DNA of 64,000 nt from the NCBI GenBank assembly GCA_004794655.1, contig SMMW01000521.1, positions 1,890,001 through 1,954,000 of the forward strand, written 5' to 3'. The notes under the pieces were generated by a model. That model was not told where the DNA came from. It worked only from the letters and a program-made list of their open reading frames with translations, and made no database searches. Each line of letters begins with the position of its first letter. The stretch's first letter is position 1. The stretch comes from Marisa cornuarietis. Its lineage: Eukaryota > Mollusca > Gastropoda > Architaenioglossa > Ampullariidae. Below, piece after piece: positions 43,132 through 54,400 of this stretch. A program made the translations under genes and the position numbers.

Positions 43132-45910
43132 AGGAGAAAGAACTCACAAACAATATTTATCCGAAAGGCAGCTGTAGCCTTGTTGCTGTTGCCCTCCCGG
43201 CTTCTGGCACTGCATTGCACGTGCGCTCCGTCGTCCCAGGGCACCTGCGGCATTATATTGCACGTGCCTTTGTCCACGTCGTCGGCTACACACCTGTCTG
43301 TTTCCCAGGTGTAGACGGGGTTGGGATTGACCTCTGTCGCCTTGCAGGTCAGGGTCATCATTCTAGACCCGTCAGTGACGAATGGATCTGGTCCTTCTAT
43401 CGCAGTGTGTGCGTCGTCAGGGCCATCTGCATGACAAAAGTATTGACCTCGTTCATGATATAACTAATGGCAATTTTGTGATGTAGTTATTATGTAAGTG
43501 ACGTTATAACCTGTCCAAACTGAAACATATCCATAATTCAATAAGTTAAACAATAATTAAACTGGAGAAATCCATTCAGGTTGGGGGTTAGTGTTCTCAA
43601 AAATAAATGAAAGATGCTAGTTTGAGGTTTTCCTCAAAAATAGTTTCTTATCTAGACAGCAGATAGCTACTTGATTTAACACGGAAGAGAAAAGGTGAAA
43701 TAGAAGGGTCCTCATACCAATGCTCTAGTCCCACGCTCCTGCAATGATTTAGTCCCAATAAACCAGTTGCAGTTCACTACGACTTTTATGTTATGCTTTT
43801 CATTCTTCCCATAGAGAATGAAATGAGTTTGCATGTCATAGTAGTTTTTCTTATAGTCGACATACTACACCTTATTTGACTAACAAACAGGCCTCCATTC
43901 GAACAATATCGCATACGTAAGGACACATGCATGCGCTGGGTATTGAGTAATACGCTGCAAGATCGATCCCGCAAGATATGAAACTACACGATCACTTAAG
44001 CCGAAATCAATTTTCTCATAATGATCTACCTAAAGCAGACTTCACACGGTGTGACAACTTGTAATAATTGAGTGACCATAACTATTCATCAAAATATATC
44101 CATTCAGCAGGGCGTCCAATTTCTGTAAAATGCTCTTCATTTTAGTTTCTTTCTTTTCGTCGTATTTGCGACAAGCGCAGGTGTCGTCAGATTAAAGCCT
44201 AGTTTCACAAATGTTTATTGAAGGCAAAGGGAATGAATCATTATCACGTTTTTTTTTTACCTGATTTTGTGAAACCCGCAATTTTTGGCCTTGTGTGTAC
44301 ACACACTTTATATGTTTATGTCATTGGAAACACATGAATAATGTGGACTGTGCACCCGAGACATTAATGTATGCATTTAAGTGAAACGTGTTGAATGGTG
44401 TAAAAGTTTATTTTAAAAATCTTAGTTCTATGAATTATCAACGTGGGAGAGAAACTGGAAATTTGTGTTTTACACCGAGCCAGGAACTAGGGCTATATCA
44501 CGACAGCGCAGCCAGCCCTGTAAACAGATGCCACATGTAGAAAATAAACAGCGTATCCGACACGAGATTGGAACCCAGGACAGTCAATCCTCACTATATC
44601 GGTGACAGGCGCTAACCGTTGCTCCACCGGACCGACCATGTTTATGCAGATGACAGTGTGATGACACAGTGCATAAATAAACCGTGCAGTACAATGTAAT
44701 TGAGCTCTATAAACACGATTACATCGCTGACATTACACACAACTCCTTAATAAAGGGACGTCTGTAATCTATCTTTACTCGCCAGACATAGTGTGTAATG
44801 TTTGAATAAACTATAATAAGAACCTGCACTACTTAAACTATGCTAACATGCAAAAACATGCCACGCAGGAATAGATTCACTATCGATTGACAGTTTTATG
44901 ATTAAGAAATAATTGAACCCATATTTCAGCTTCCCTAGACGATTACAGGCCGTCTTTTAAAACTACAGCGGAGTAAGTTCTCAGAAAGTAAATAAGGAGC
45001 GAATGATAAGATCTTAACCCTGAACCCTCTGCCAAATAACCCTCTTGATAATGCCTGAAGATAGTCCTGTGACCCCCAGAAGCTCTGCTTACTTGAAACC
45101 TTTGTTATCAGTGTGATTTGAACGACATTTTTTATGACACACTTCCTGGGGGACACTGCTGGGGTACACTCTGACCTGGCGCGCTGCCTACTAAAACATG
45201 TTGCGATAACAATACCCTCACTCACTAGCCAGTTTCTGAAAAATAGCATACCCCACATGATTTCCTTTTCTCTCACGTCCTCGTAGATAAATAATGCAGT
45301 AAAGAAAGAGCGATGTATATCTTGAAGTGGTCACCAGATTAAAGATATCATTGACATTATTGTTTCAATCAGTAAAAATTGACTGACATGCAACTTGCAG
45401 GGTGTACGAGGCAGTTCGTTTCTCTCCATTCCAGACAAGAAGGCAGATGAAGTTAGTGCCGTTGTGTTGTCGCCTGACGGTGGGGATATCCAGGGTGGTG
45501 GTTGTCGATCGTCCAGGCCACGTTAGAGAGAAGTCAGCGGGGTAGTCGCCGAGGACGCGGGCCTCGCATTCGCAGTTTAGCGGATCACCTTCGGGGATAA
45601 ACCGTTTGCAGGTGACTGTCGGGTCTGCGATGGAGTCTGCTTGTGTATAAAAAAAGTAGAAACAATGCATGGGAATTAGTCACAGTCATGGTGTGATTAC
45701 TGCTAGTACGCAGTAAGCGCAGTTAAACAAAGAAGCATGTGATAAAATCTTTAAGGCTAAGGCTACGCGTGAAACAAGGTAACAACAAAATGCCTCTAGG
45801 CGGTACAGCACAAAACAACTGAAAACCGAGTTTAAGAAAAAAAACTATTTACCTGCCAGGTGTAGTTGCTTCAATAAACACAACACCAGGACGGCCTTTA
45901 CTTGAAACAT
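38377..45910 (-). CDS. IgSF receptor gene D: signal peptide, 6 Ig domains, TM, short basic tail
   Basis: Ten coding exons on the minus strand: 45853-45910, 45388-45639, 43148-43426, 42562-42873, 41824-42072, 41203-41481, 40189-40491, 39644-39757, 39118-39192, 38377-38435. All introns are phase 1. The joined frame is open and predicts 659 residues. The ectodomain is a-b-c-a-b-c, that is, the three-domain module of gene E used twice. The cytoplasmic part is about 45 residues, Lys/Arg-rich, with one tyrosine (DIYIKK) that does not fit an ITIM. It therefore resembles the short-tailed partner of a paired-receptor system, but the helix has no charged residue for adaptor pairing. A minus-strand AATAAA lies downstream at 37710-37715. 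Confidence 0.85.
39118..39192 (-). CDS. Gene D exon 9: short basic cytoplasmic exon
   Basis: 75 nt, phase 1/1, acceptor TTCAACAG, donor G|GTATGT. The open frame is Lys/Arg-rich (KKRRIEKESKEG) and contains DIYIKK. It was found by phase and splice-site fit because it is too short to show as a long ORF. Confidence 0.65.
39644..39757 (-). CDS. Gene D exon 8: transmembrane segment
   Basis: 114 nt, phase 1/1, donor G|GTAAGA. A long hydrophobic run (VFIILVSAASAAVFITIIVV onward) ends in CCWRRRT. The acceptor is again a tandem NAGNAG (TAGCAG), so the first residue after the junction may vary. Confidence 0.85.
40189..40491 (-). CDS. Gene D exon 7: Ig domain type c (second module)
   Basis: 303 nt, phase 1/1, acceptor CATCCAG, donor C|GTGAGT. 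Type-c features are YPPPHPP, CNVSGGKPPVAKVIFTC and CTCHAEWSPRPALYA. It is the membrane-proximal domain. Confidence 0.85.
40740..41150 (+). mobile_element. Dispersed retroelement 3' part with (ATT)n tail
   Basis: It ends TTTTAAGCGCTAAGAGCATA...GTGTGAATATGCGCTATAC followed by (ATT)n. A related copy lies at 56.80-57.08 kb. Located in the gene D intron between Ig exons 6 and 7. The ORF over it is low-complexity and not a protein. Confidence 0.5.
41203..41481 (-). CDS. Gene D exon 6: Ig domain type b (second module)
   Basis: 279 nt, phase 1/1, acceptor TTTAAAG, donor T|GTGAGT. Type-b features are YGPEE, GPDTFITDGTMNLTLTC, ATEVNPFPSYTW and VIQCIASNS. Confidence 0.85.
41824..42072 (-). CDS. Gene D exon 5: Ig domain type a (second module)
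   Basis: 249 nt, phase 1/1, acceptor GTTATAG, donor T|GTGAGC. Type-a features are GTCECRLAPG, FSLTWPGHSN, NGTTFTCLLSY and YTLHVA. Confidence 0.85.
42562..42873 (-). CDS. Gene D exon 4: Ig domain type c (first module)
   Basis: 312 nt, phase 1/1, acceptor TTCTAAAG, donor T|GTAGGT. Type-c features are YPPPSHP, the segment CSVKGGKPLVAEVAMSC and SCTCGGEWGPEPTLYQ. The donor is weaker than the others; the phase and the homologous exon ends support it. Confidence 0.8.
43045..43132. repeat. (GAT)n tract next to a gene D splice donor
   Basis: An imperfect GAT/GATT repeat ending about 15 bp from the donor of gene D exon 3, on the intron side. Confidence 0.9.
43148..43426 (-). CDS. Gene D exon 3: Ig domain type b (first module)
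   Basis: 279 nt, phase 1/1, acceptor ATGCAG, donor T|GTGAGT. Type-b features are YGPDD, GPDPFVTDGS, TLTCKATEVNPNPVYTW and VQCSARSREG. A (GAT)n tract starts a few bases past the donor, inside the intron. Confidence 0.85.
44470..44640 (-). mobile_element. tRNA-derived SINE in the gene D intron
   Basis: On the minus strand the head reads GGTCCGGTGGAGCAACGG (A-box-like), then GGTTCCAATCTCG (B-box-like) about 35 bp on, followed by a non-tRNA body. This is the layout of a SINE with an internal Pol III promoter. It sits in the long intron between gene D Ig exons 2 and 3. Confidence 0.7.
45388..45639 (-). CDS. Gene D exon 2: Ig domain type a (first module)
   Basis: 252 nt, phase 1/1, donor T|GTCAGT. 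Type-a hallmarks are NCECEARV, FSLTWPG, NGTNFICLLVW and YTLQVA. The acceptor is a tandem AAGCAG (NAGNAG), so one residue may be alternatively included. Confidence 0.85.
45853..45910 (-). CDS. Gene D exon 1: signal peptide
   Basis: The ATG is followed by a hydrophobic core (KAVLVLCLL) and ends LHLA before G|GTAAAT, phase 1. The start is the only in-frame ATG close to this donor and is followed by a typical signal-peptide profile. Confidence 0.8.
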
Positions 45911-47456
45911 CGTCGATAACTGAAGGATGAGAAGAGATTACGATGGTCACACAAGGTATGAAAGTCCTGGCGGGAATTTCCAATAACCTTACCTGAAGCA
46001 AACCTTTTCCACAAATATGCGTGTCTACCTGTTTAAGCCTGTAGCGGTCTATTTTTAGCTGCGAAATCTATTCACAGTTGCGTCGACGCTTTGTTGATGG
46101 ACTTGTTCGGTGAAGAACAGACCAACACACACACACAGAGCATACCTTTCGTAGCTTTCTTGAGGGCTTTTGTTCGAGGTGTTAAATCTACTGAAGGTGT
46201 TTTTCAGGGTGGCTAGACTATAAAAGGGGTGACACCAGCACATTCTGTACTTCCCTGCGCAGTAAAATAGACCGCTTTTTAACTTCTGAAATGGCAGGAA
46301 AAGCTAGCAGCACTTGGTGAGGGCGTATAAAAACTATAAAAATCTTTGACGATTTTAAGCTTGAAGGATGGCTGGTGGTTCGTGCTTAATACCTTGTCAG
46401 GAAATATGGCTTTTATCATGACTTTAAAAGGAAGGAGAAAAATTGTGTTTTTTATTTTAAATGTCAAAGAGAGGAAATTATGCCTCCGTCATGGTTGTGG
46501 ACTGTAATCATGGCTGTCTCAAACTCTATGCGTGGGTAATGAATAATTAATGTTTCCACTGAAACGAAAGCCGACGAAGGTAAGCCGGTAGGATGTGTCG
46601 ACATATCGAATAGCTCCATCGCGTCGTGCGGTTCGTTTCAAGGAAAACACCTCTCAGTTAGTGTCCTAGTTTCCAAGAGAAACCTCAGTGGTATTGATCC
46701 CAGCTTCAGAACAACATTGTCCTGGTGGTGTGTTAGTGTTGCATGAACTCGGCTTGACTCTGGTCAGCGAAGGTGGTTAGTAAAAAGCAACTGCAGTAAA
46801 TAAAGATGTTGTCTAACCGGTTCGACAGCATAGTGAACACCTACTGCCTGGAATGTTCCACAAGCTTTCTAACGAAATCCTTTCGTTTCCTTTCCTAGTA
46901 CTTGAAAATTCTCTGGTTTTAATTTAAATGGGTCTAGCATTCCCTAAGAATGTTTCATATTCGTTTAACTTTAACACAAAATGCTCAAAAACTGTATATC
47001 ACTTTTATTTAAATAAAAGCTGAAAGTACGGACAATTAAGAAAAGCCCAGCGAGAAAGAGACAATGAGAGAGACAGAGACACAAAGAGAACATTATGTTA
47101 GGTACGTGACAACAAAAGTGACTATTAAACGAATTTGTTGACTGTATTGGAAGGTGGAAATAGCAAGAACAGCTTTGAAAAGGGGACACAACTGCATCGA
47201 GCGTACTTAAGAAATACACGATTGGCGCCCTTGGTAATAAGTTGTGGACTCGGCGGCATACATCTGGGAGATGGATGAATGGCCAGAAAGAGTGAATTAA
47301 TCATGTGTTTTGATGTAGAAGCCCAAGAAGCTATGTTTAGAAACTAAAGTCAGTTGAAATGCAGCTCACTAGTCTGTTAAATAACATTTACACTCATCAT
47401 AAGCTGCTAATTGACGATAACCCTTTTTAGACCTTTGACGCTGTCACGCACTCCTA

Positions 47457-47458
<2 letters not shown>

Positions 47459-47503
<45 letters not shown>
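47459..47503. repeat. (GAT)n microsatellite
   Basis: Perfect GAT repeat of about 44 bp in the D-E intergenic region. Confidence 0.95.
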
Positions 47504-47504
<1 letters not shown>

Positions 47505-48576
47505 AAAATTAATTGTAAGCAGGTGTATAGAGACAGAGAGATAGGGCAGGAGAGTTTCTGTTTCCTGACACAGATTTCCTCATGCTATGCTACAGCGGAG
47601 TTTCTAATAAATACGGAAATCTGGATTAGCTCAAAGTCATGAACTACTAAGAAATCGGGGCAGTCTTTTCTACCCAGTAGGCAGAGTGCACATGTCATAC
47701 TTGCCAGCCAGTGTCAGCTAAATACGTGCAGCAAGTCACACGTTAGCAGCACACAGACACCCGTCGTCAAGAAATGTCTTGTCAACTGTCTTACTACTAC
47801 ACTTCCATCTCTCATTGAACAATGTCACTGTTTGTTCAGGTATTCTCTCCCTGTCTCCTCTTCCACTCTTTATGTATATGTTACAAGAGAAAGTAGCACA
47901 GGTTAAAAAAATTCTGAATACAAACTCTCCCAAATAATAAATCAAAGACGAATGTAAAAAGGTAAGAATAAAGCAGTTTATATAAGTCTTTACTTTGTTA
48001 AGATAAAGGACAATTAGTCAACATGTTAATAATTTAGATGATAGTTCAAACAGTAACAAGCCCTCATTAAAATACGACCCTGTTGGTATCAATCACTGAC
48101 ACACGTGCAGGGAAAAGATTTATTAGAATGTTCCTGAATGTCTCTTATAATGCGATTACATTTACATCCCTTAATAAAATGCTGTACATGGGTTTAGAAC
48201 ATTGCTGAATTTTATGTATCTTAGCAGCATTGTACGTTACATTCAACTAAAGGTTGAATTATAACTTGCTAGTTATAATATAAAATATAATGTAAAATGG
48301 CAAAACTGATAATGATGGTGAACAAAATTCAAAACATTATAGAAGTAAAGGGTTCGATGATGAGATAGAATGATTAAAAACACAGATGAAACCAGGCTTA
48401 AACTTAGATCATCACATTTATCTGAGAAGTGATGTAGCATAGGAAGATCAAGAGTTTCCATAGTTTAGAGTGCATGTTGAAGAAAATGAGTGGTATTGCG
48501 AAATACAGTCCTATTTATGGTGAGACAAGTTTCCTGTTCTCTTGTGCACCCTTTCTCTCTCACTCATCCACTCACC

Positions 48577-48579
<3 letters not shown>

Positions 48580-48649
<70 letters not shown>
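48580..48649. repeat. (CA)n microsatellite
   Basis: About 70 bp of perfect CA repeat, intergenic. Confidence 0.95.
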
Positions 48650-48650
<1 letters not shown>

Positions 48651-50093
48651 CATTTTGATTTCACCAAATGGTCACATATTATTGTAAAAATGTCAGTAAC
48701 ATAAGATCTGATATGCCGAAAAATTCCTTGATTCAGATTCATGCAACATATTTTGTAGAGATGTCCGCTCTCTTCTCAAGCACTTAACTGAAAAAAAATT
48801 CTCTAAAGTCTTAAAATTATTACTTCACAGAAACTCGAAAAACCCAAAAAGAAAGACCAGCTTACAGTTTAAAATGGTTCTACTTTTTTAATAGGAGCAA
48901 CGGGAAATAACATGCTAGGTTTCGACATAAAAACGTTTTAAAATATAAAATGATCTGTCATTGCTTATGTCATGATACAGGAAAAGATTCAAATTAAAAT
49001 TGCAACACATTGCATCGTGATTGTCACGAAGAAAATAATCACAAAAGAATATTATGACGCATTGATTTGCCTGTTTGTTTGAGGTTTTTTGATTGTTTAT
49101 TTGTTATTGCGGATGTTACTGCAAAGAGCAAAGGGTTTACAGTGTTTGACTTTCGACTATCTTTGTTTGCTGATGTTGTTTCGATGGTTTTGAGTATGTT
49201 GTGTGTGCTGTAAGTGGTTACTCTTCCAGGTCACGCATATCTGAAACAGTTTCGCTTTTAAATCCTTAGATTTAGCTTCAGTGAACAATTCACTTAATGC
49301 GACTGGCATGAATTTGTACTTTGTTTAACTTAAGAACTGTCTTAATAATTGTGGAAATTGTCCTCAACTGAAAATTTGTCACATCTGGCATATTCCGATA
49401 GATTGCCCCAGAAGTGTACAGATTTTAATAGGCATTTAGCATGATTTTAAAAAAATGGTTAGAAGTGCACTACATTGAGAAAAATGTCTCCAACTGTACT
49501 TTTTAAGGCATCCATTTCAAAACTGTTAAAACTATTACACTTTCTGAATTATTGCCATAAAAATTTAAACAACGTAAATCGCCATCAAATTATTATGGTG
49601 TCCAAACCCCTCTCGGTTAGTAACTATTTTAAAGAGCAAAAAAACCCCAAACAAACAAAAAACAAAACAAAACAAACAAACAAACAAACAAAAAAAAAAA
49701 CAACTGTAGGGAAGGTAGGGGTAACGATGCAAAACTTTATACAATGGAATTATTTCTTTGCAGCACGGACTTTGCTTTGAACAAAACGAAAACTTTTTCG
49801 TCATTTTTAAAGGATTTTACCAGTCAATACAACAGATTTCTATAGTAGTATTTTTCAGATCGTTTTGTTATGAAGTAGATGGCAAAGACAATAAAGTTTC
49901 TTGATGTAGAAAAGAATTTAACTATAGGTTTGTTTAACTGGGTAACATGCAATGGGATGTGCTCCAGATATCTGATACCAGCGATCTTGGATAAAAAGAA
50001 CTGTGTCATATAGTTAACATTTGAACATTTAACGAAAAAGGAAGAAAGGAAAAATAATAAATTTAGGAGTAAAGAAGGCAAAGGGTCACGTGA

Positions 50094-50165
50094 TCACTCA
50101 GGTGCGGATAGTCCAGTCCCGTCCAGAGACTCATACACGTTTTCGCCGTCGAGGGAGACCGGCAT
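50094..50165 (-). CDS. Gene E exon 8: terminal tail exon with stop
   Basis: The acceptor ATGTTTCAG is followed in phase 0 by 23 codons and TGA at 50094-50096. It contains ENVYESLDG, another tyrosine in an acidic context. The exact phase match with exon 7 is the main support. Confidence 0.7.
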   Translation of the reverse strand: MPVSLDGENVYESLDGTGLSAPE

Positions 50166-51426
50166 CTGAAACATGTGAAAATGGCTCTCTACTTGTCTTC
50201 TGGTGTGTTTTTCAAATTAGGCAGAGCAGCATCTGATATGCACCTCGCTATCATAAAACTTATTCTCTACTTAGAGCCTCCACAAGACACCATCATCTAC
50301 CACTGCTACGACTACATCAGCCTCCATCGGTAGCACAAGATCAGTGTTATCAATAGAAACTACAGTTACGATTACAACTGATAAGGCTAAAATTACGGAC
50401 ACGAAGAGGGCTACCTCTACCCGTATACCACTGTACTTATACCCCAACTTTTTCTGGTTTTGTTGTTGCTATCACCACAACAGGTCCTGCTATTCTTGTT
50501 GCTCTTTCGCAAGGGTACGACCACCTGGTGAATCAGAAACTAACCTGTTCCTCCACATTGCAGAGAGAGATCCTGTTGTAGTGAGTCTCATCATACACGT
50601 ACGGCTGGCACTCGTCCACCTGTTCCATGCTGTCACTCAATAGGGACTCTGCACACAGGGGAGTGTGATAACGACAGCATATGAACCATCATACAGATGG
50701 CAATATCAATGACAGCATGATTGTCTATAGAAAAATCTGTCATAAGGTAATAGGGGTAGTGCGTATGGAATTACAGCATTCAAAAATTTAAAAATTAGCA
50801 GAAGGTTTTAATAACAGTCTTAGAGAATATTAAGTAAATAGCAAACAAGTTGGTTCTTTTTAATTAAACCCTTCTTCTGCTAATTGGTTAACTTATCATT
50901 GTGATCCTATAAATGTGCGAACACCATAACTATTGCCTTACGACACGTTACATTATTAGGTTTTGTGTATACATTGTGTGAGTGTGTGTGTGTGTGTGTG
51001 TTATCAGAGCTCTCTCTGTATTTTATTGTTTTCAACATCTTGTACGTAGACAACGACTCTTTTCTGTTTTCTTTTTTCGATTAAACAGGAATCAAGTCAA
51101 AGGTGATTTAATAAATGAAATAGTTTAACATTCTTCTGGTCGTGTGTTAAATACAAGTAAACCCCTTTTTTCACAATTGACTATTTGTAAACTAATATTA
51201 CACTCTAGCGAAGAAGAAATATAATAAACGTTTGCTCACGTATACGAGGAAGAGAAGTGTTTCCCTGCTTGCACTTGAACAATAAATTTCACTTTTATTT
51301 TCCTTTCCCTGTACATGCACCCATGTAGTACCCGTATTTTCCCCGGTTTTCTTACTGATATTTCCCTTTCACGAAAAATCCTCTATGTTTTGTTTTGTTT
51401 GTCTGTCTCTTTATCTGTGTGTGAAA

Positions 51427-51462
<36 letters not shown>

Positions 51463-54400
51463 TGTGTGGAGATGTACTCGCGAGCGCGCGTGCTTGTAAA
51501 CCATTCGTTACCTGCGCTGTAGTAAACAGAGTCTTTGCATTCAACATTTCCAATGTCCTCCTCGACCGGTTCTATTAAGGGTCTGTTGCCACTGGCCCTC
51601 ACATCATTGCCAGCAGCTACCCTGTCCTCTTGGTGATGTTTCTCACTTTCCCTGCACAGGTTCGAGTAGTTTTCGTGTACTGAACCTTTATTTCTTGTTG
51701 CTTCTGGAAGTTTGTTATAGTCACTATTGCGTGAAGACATTATGTTGCTTAGTCTCAAAACGTTGTACACGCTGGGCTCGTGCGAAGGGTCAACAATTTG
51801 GTCTTTTAATTTTGGAGAAAGGTAAGCAGTGTCGATTTGCTTCTTTACTATAGGCGAGCTTTCTCTGTTTTGTGCCGCCATTGGTTTGGTCATGCATGTT
51901 TTCGAGTCAGAAGATGCGGGTCGGTCCTTCGGCTGATCACACAAGTCAACAATGGAGTACGGGACAGCAAGGTGACCAGATGTTTTTTTGGCTGGAAGGT
52001 TTAGCTGCGTGTTGCCCAGTTCGGAATATAGACCAGATTTGGTTTCTGGTTCAGGTTTTTCCATCGCCCTAACGATGTCAGATTGATTGTGTGACCCTGA
52101 ATCTTTATTCCTACGTCCGCTAGGGGCAGACTTGCGTCCGTCCGGTTTAGCAGAAAGATCACAGGATTTCTGTCGCTTCTTTTCTTCCTGTCCAGCTGCC
52201 CACGAGACATTTAAAGTTAAAACATCCTTTGTTTCGTAATCGTTTTGAGTTTCGTACACTTCACAGCTTGGCGTCGAGGAGCCTTGAACTTTACTAGATG
52301 TGCGTTGATTTGTTGGTTCGTCGGGCATAAGGCAAACCCTTGATGATGATTCTTTGTTGTTCATGTCATTATCGCAATTGATTTGGTTGGAAACTTTGCC
52401 TTCTTCGTTAAATGTTTCTGATATATGTGCTACAGAAAAAAGAAAAAAGCGTTGAAAAAAGGATCAAATTTGCAAAGATCTGCTTCTTGCTGGCAAAATT
52501 AAGTTTACGGTAACAAATGTTTTACTTTAACATTCATACAAAGTGGAAAAACCTCATGTTAAAAAGTTAGAGCATACAAATGAACATCAAGGATTAGTCT
52601 ACCTACCTTATGATCAAAACAACAGAATGAATGAATATACTCCATCAGGATCTTAACTTTTCTCGCAAAGCGAAAGAATAAAAAAGTCCGAAGGTTTCGC
52701 ACGCGTCAGATGAAAAAGGGATGCAGAAATTATTACTCGGCTTTGAAAACAGGGATAACGAAATCATACAACCTTTAATGTATAATTTTTCTGTCTAGGA
52801 ACAAGTATGAATTTTAACCATAAACAATATTTTTCAGCCTGAATTCTGCAGTACCTGTCTTAAGTCGTTTATAGATGACTGCAATGAAAATGGAGACCGC
52901 AATGAGGGCAGCAAAAGTCAAGCATCCTATAATTACTGGCATTAGCAAGACGAACGGCGGGTGTCTTTTATCATCTGAAAAGTTTTAAATATACATTATC
53001 AAAAGGCCAGTTAACAACCTATTAATGCAGGACTTTGTTGCACAAAATATACATTATCAACACCTAATATAGTTTTACGTGTAGGAGTAGTAGGAGTATT
53101 AACTCCAAGCTTCATTGTTTTGTTGGAATCAGATACAAATGTAAGGATAACGAAGAATATTTCTTATTCTTCAAATAATTCGTATACCTGCTAAAATAAA
53201 AAGATTTCTGTAGGATTTATTTAGTGTATATTGAGTACTATGAATATGTTAGCAAAGAATCACAAATAAAATCAGCGACACTGCATTATTTTCAAAGAAC
53301 AACTGAGTGTTTGACTGTAAATGAATATCCATAAAGTTTCTTTTAAATTAACATAATGTACAGCTACAAGAACTACCATCTTTTCTAAACCATATATAAG
53401 CACCTCATAAACATAGCAGTGTGTGGAATAAAGTAAAGAAATGGGTTAACAGATGGTAGACATCTATTTTTATATCTGTCTATAAGAAAAAAAACTATAT
53501 GTATATGTTGAAGAGAAATTACTGAGAAAAAGAGAAAAAACGGTAACAATACAAAGTGAATCACAACGAGCCGTCAAAAAGCAGAGACATCACTCTGGAT
53601 AAACACAAATAAAAAGGTATAATGTTTATGTGGCTAAATAAGTAAAACGGAGGTATATAAGATACACTTAAACACTGTCGATAAACAACTGAATACAAAA
53701 TTTACTAAATAAGGAAGTAACACAAGATACCCACCTGGGAAGTAGAAGCTGGCGTTGACAATGTATGGGTACAGGTCTTCCTGGGGTGACCACACACCCC
53801 GACACGTGCAGGAAACTGTACGAGGTCCCACCAGCGTGAAGACGATAGAACTGAGTACAACATCAGTCTGGTTTGTTTCTGGTAAGTCATCAGAGTACGA
53901 AGCATTGTTTGTATCATCGCAAGTAAGGTTTACAGACGACACCCGAGGATGTCCACCAGTCACAGAGCAGGTGACAATGTCCACTGCCGTTGTGTTGACT
54001 TTTCTTCTTGTAGTGATATCTGGGCCACGCTCCGGAGGATCTGCAGCATGTGTGGAAAGATGAGTTATATATATATATATAGTGATAGTGATTTACCTGG
54101 AAACCAGCTGCGTACACAACATCATAAAATATAAAACTGAAGTGATATTTAAACTAAAAATGCACTAAAACATACTGTTTATAGAGAAATAAGGAGGTAA
54201 ATCTGATTCTGTGTGTGTTAGTGTGTGTGTGTGTGTGCGTGTGTTCGTGTGTGTGGTTATGTGTGCACTCGGGCGTGCGTAAGTCACAAAGAAAGAAACT
54301 AAGAATGAGAAAGAAATGAACGACAGAAGTGAACATTGGAATTTTCTAATAAGCTAGATAAAGGTTTTTTGTAAAGGAGGCCAGCCTTAATGAAGGATAC

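Larger units (their letters stand above)
45930..50090. other. Intergenic DNA between genes D and E
   Basis: The gene D promoter should lie in the first few hundred bases. The rest is AT-rich with GAT and CA microsatellites and only short spurious frames. No gene E poly(A) signal could be chosen with confidence. Confidence 0.5.

Noticed and set aside
44935..45276. 113-codon minus frame in the gene D intron
   Set aside because: No recognisable domain, no splice logic with gene D, and probably repeat-derived; I could not support it as a gene.
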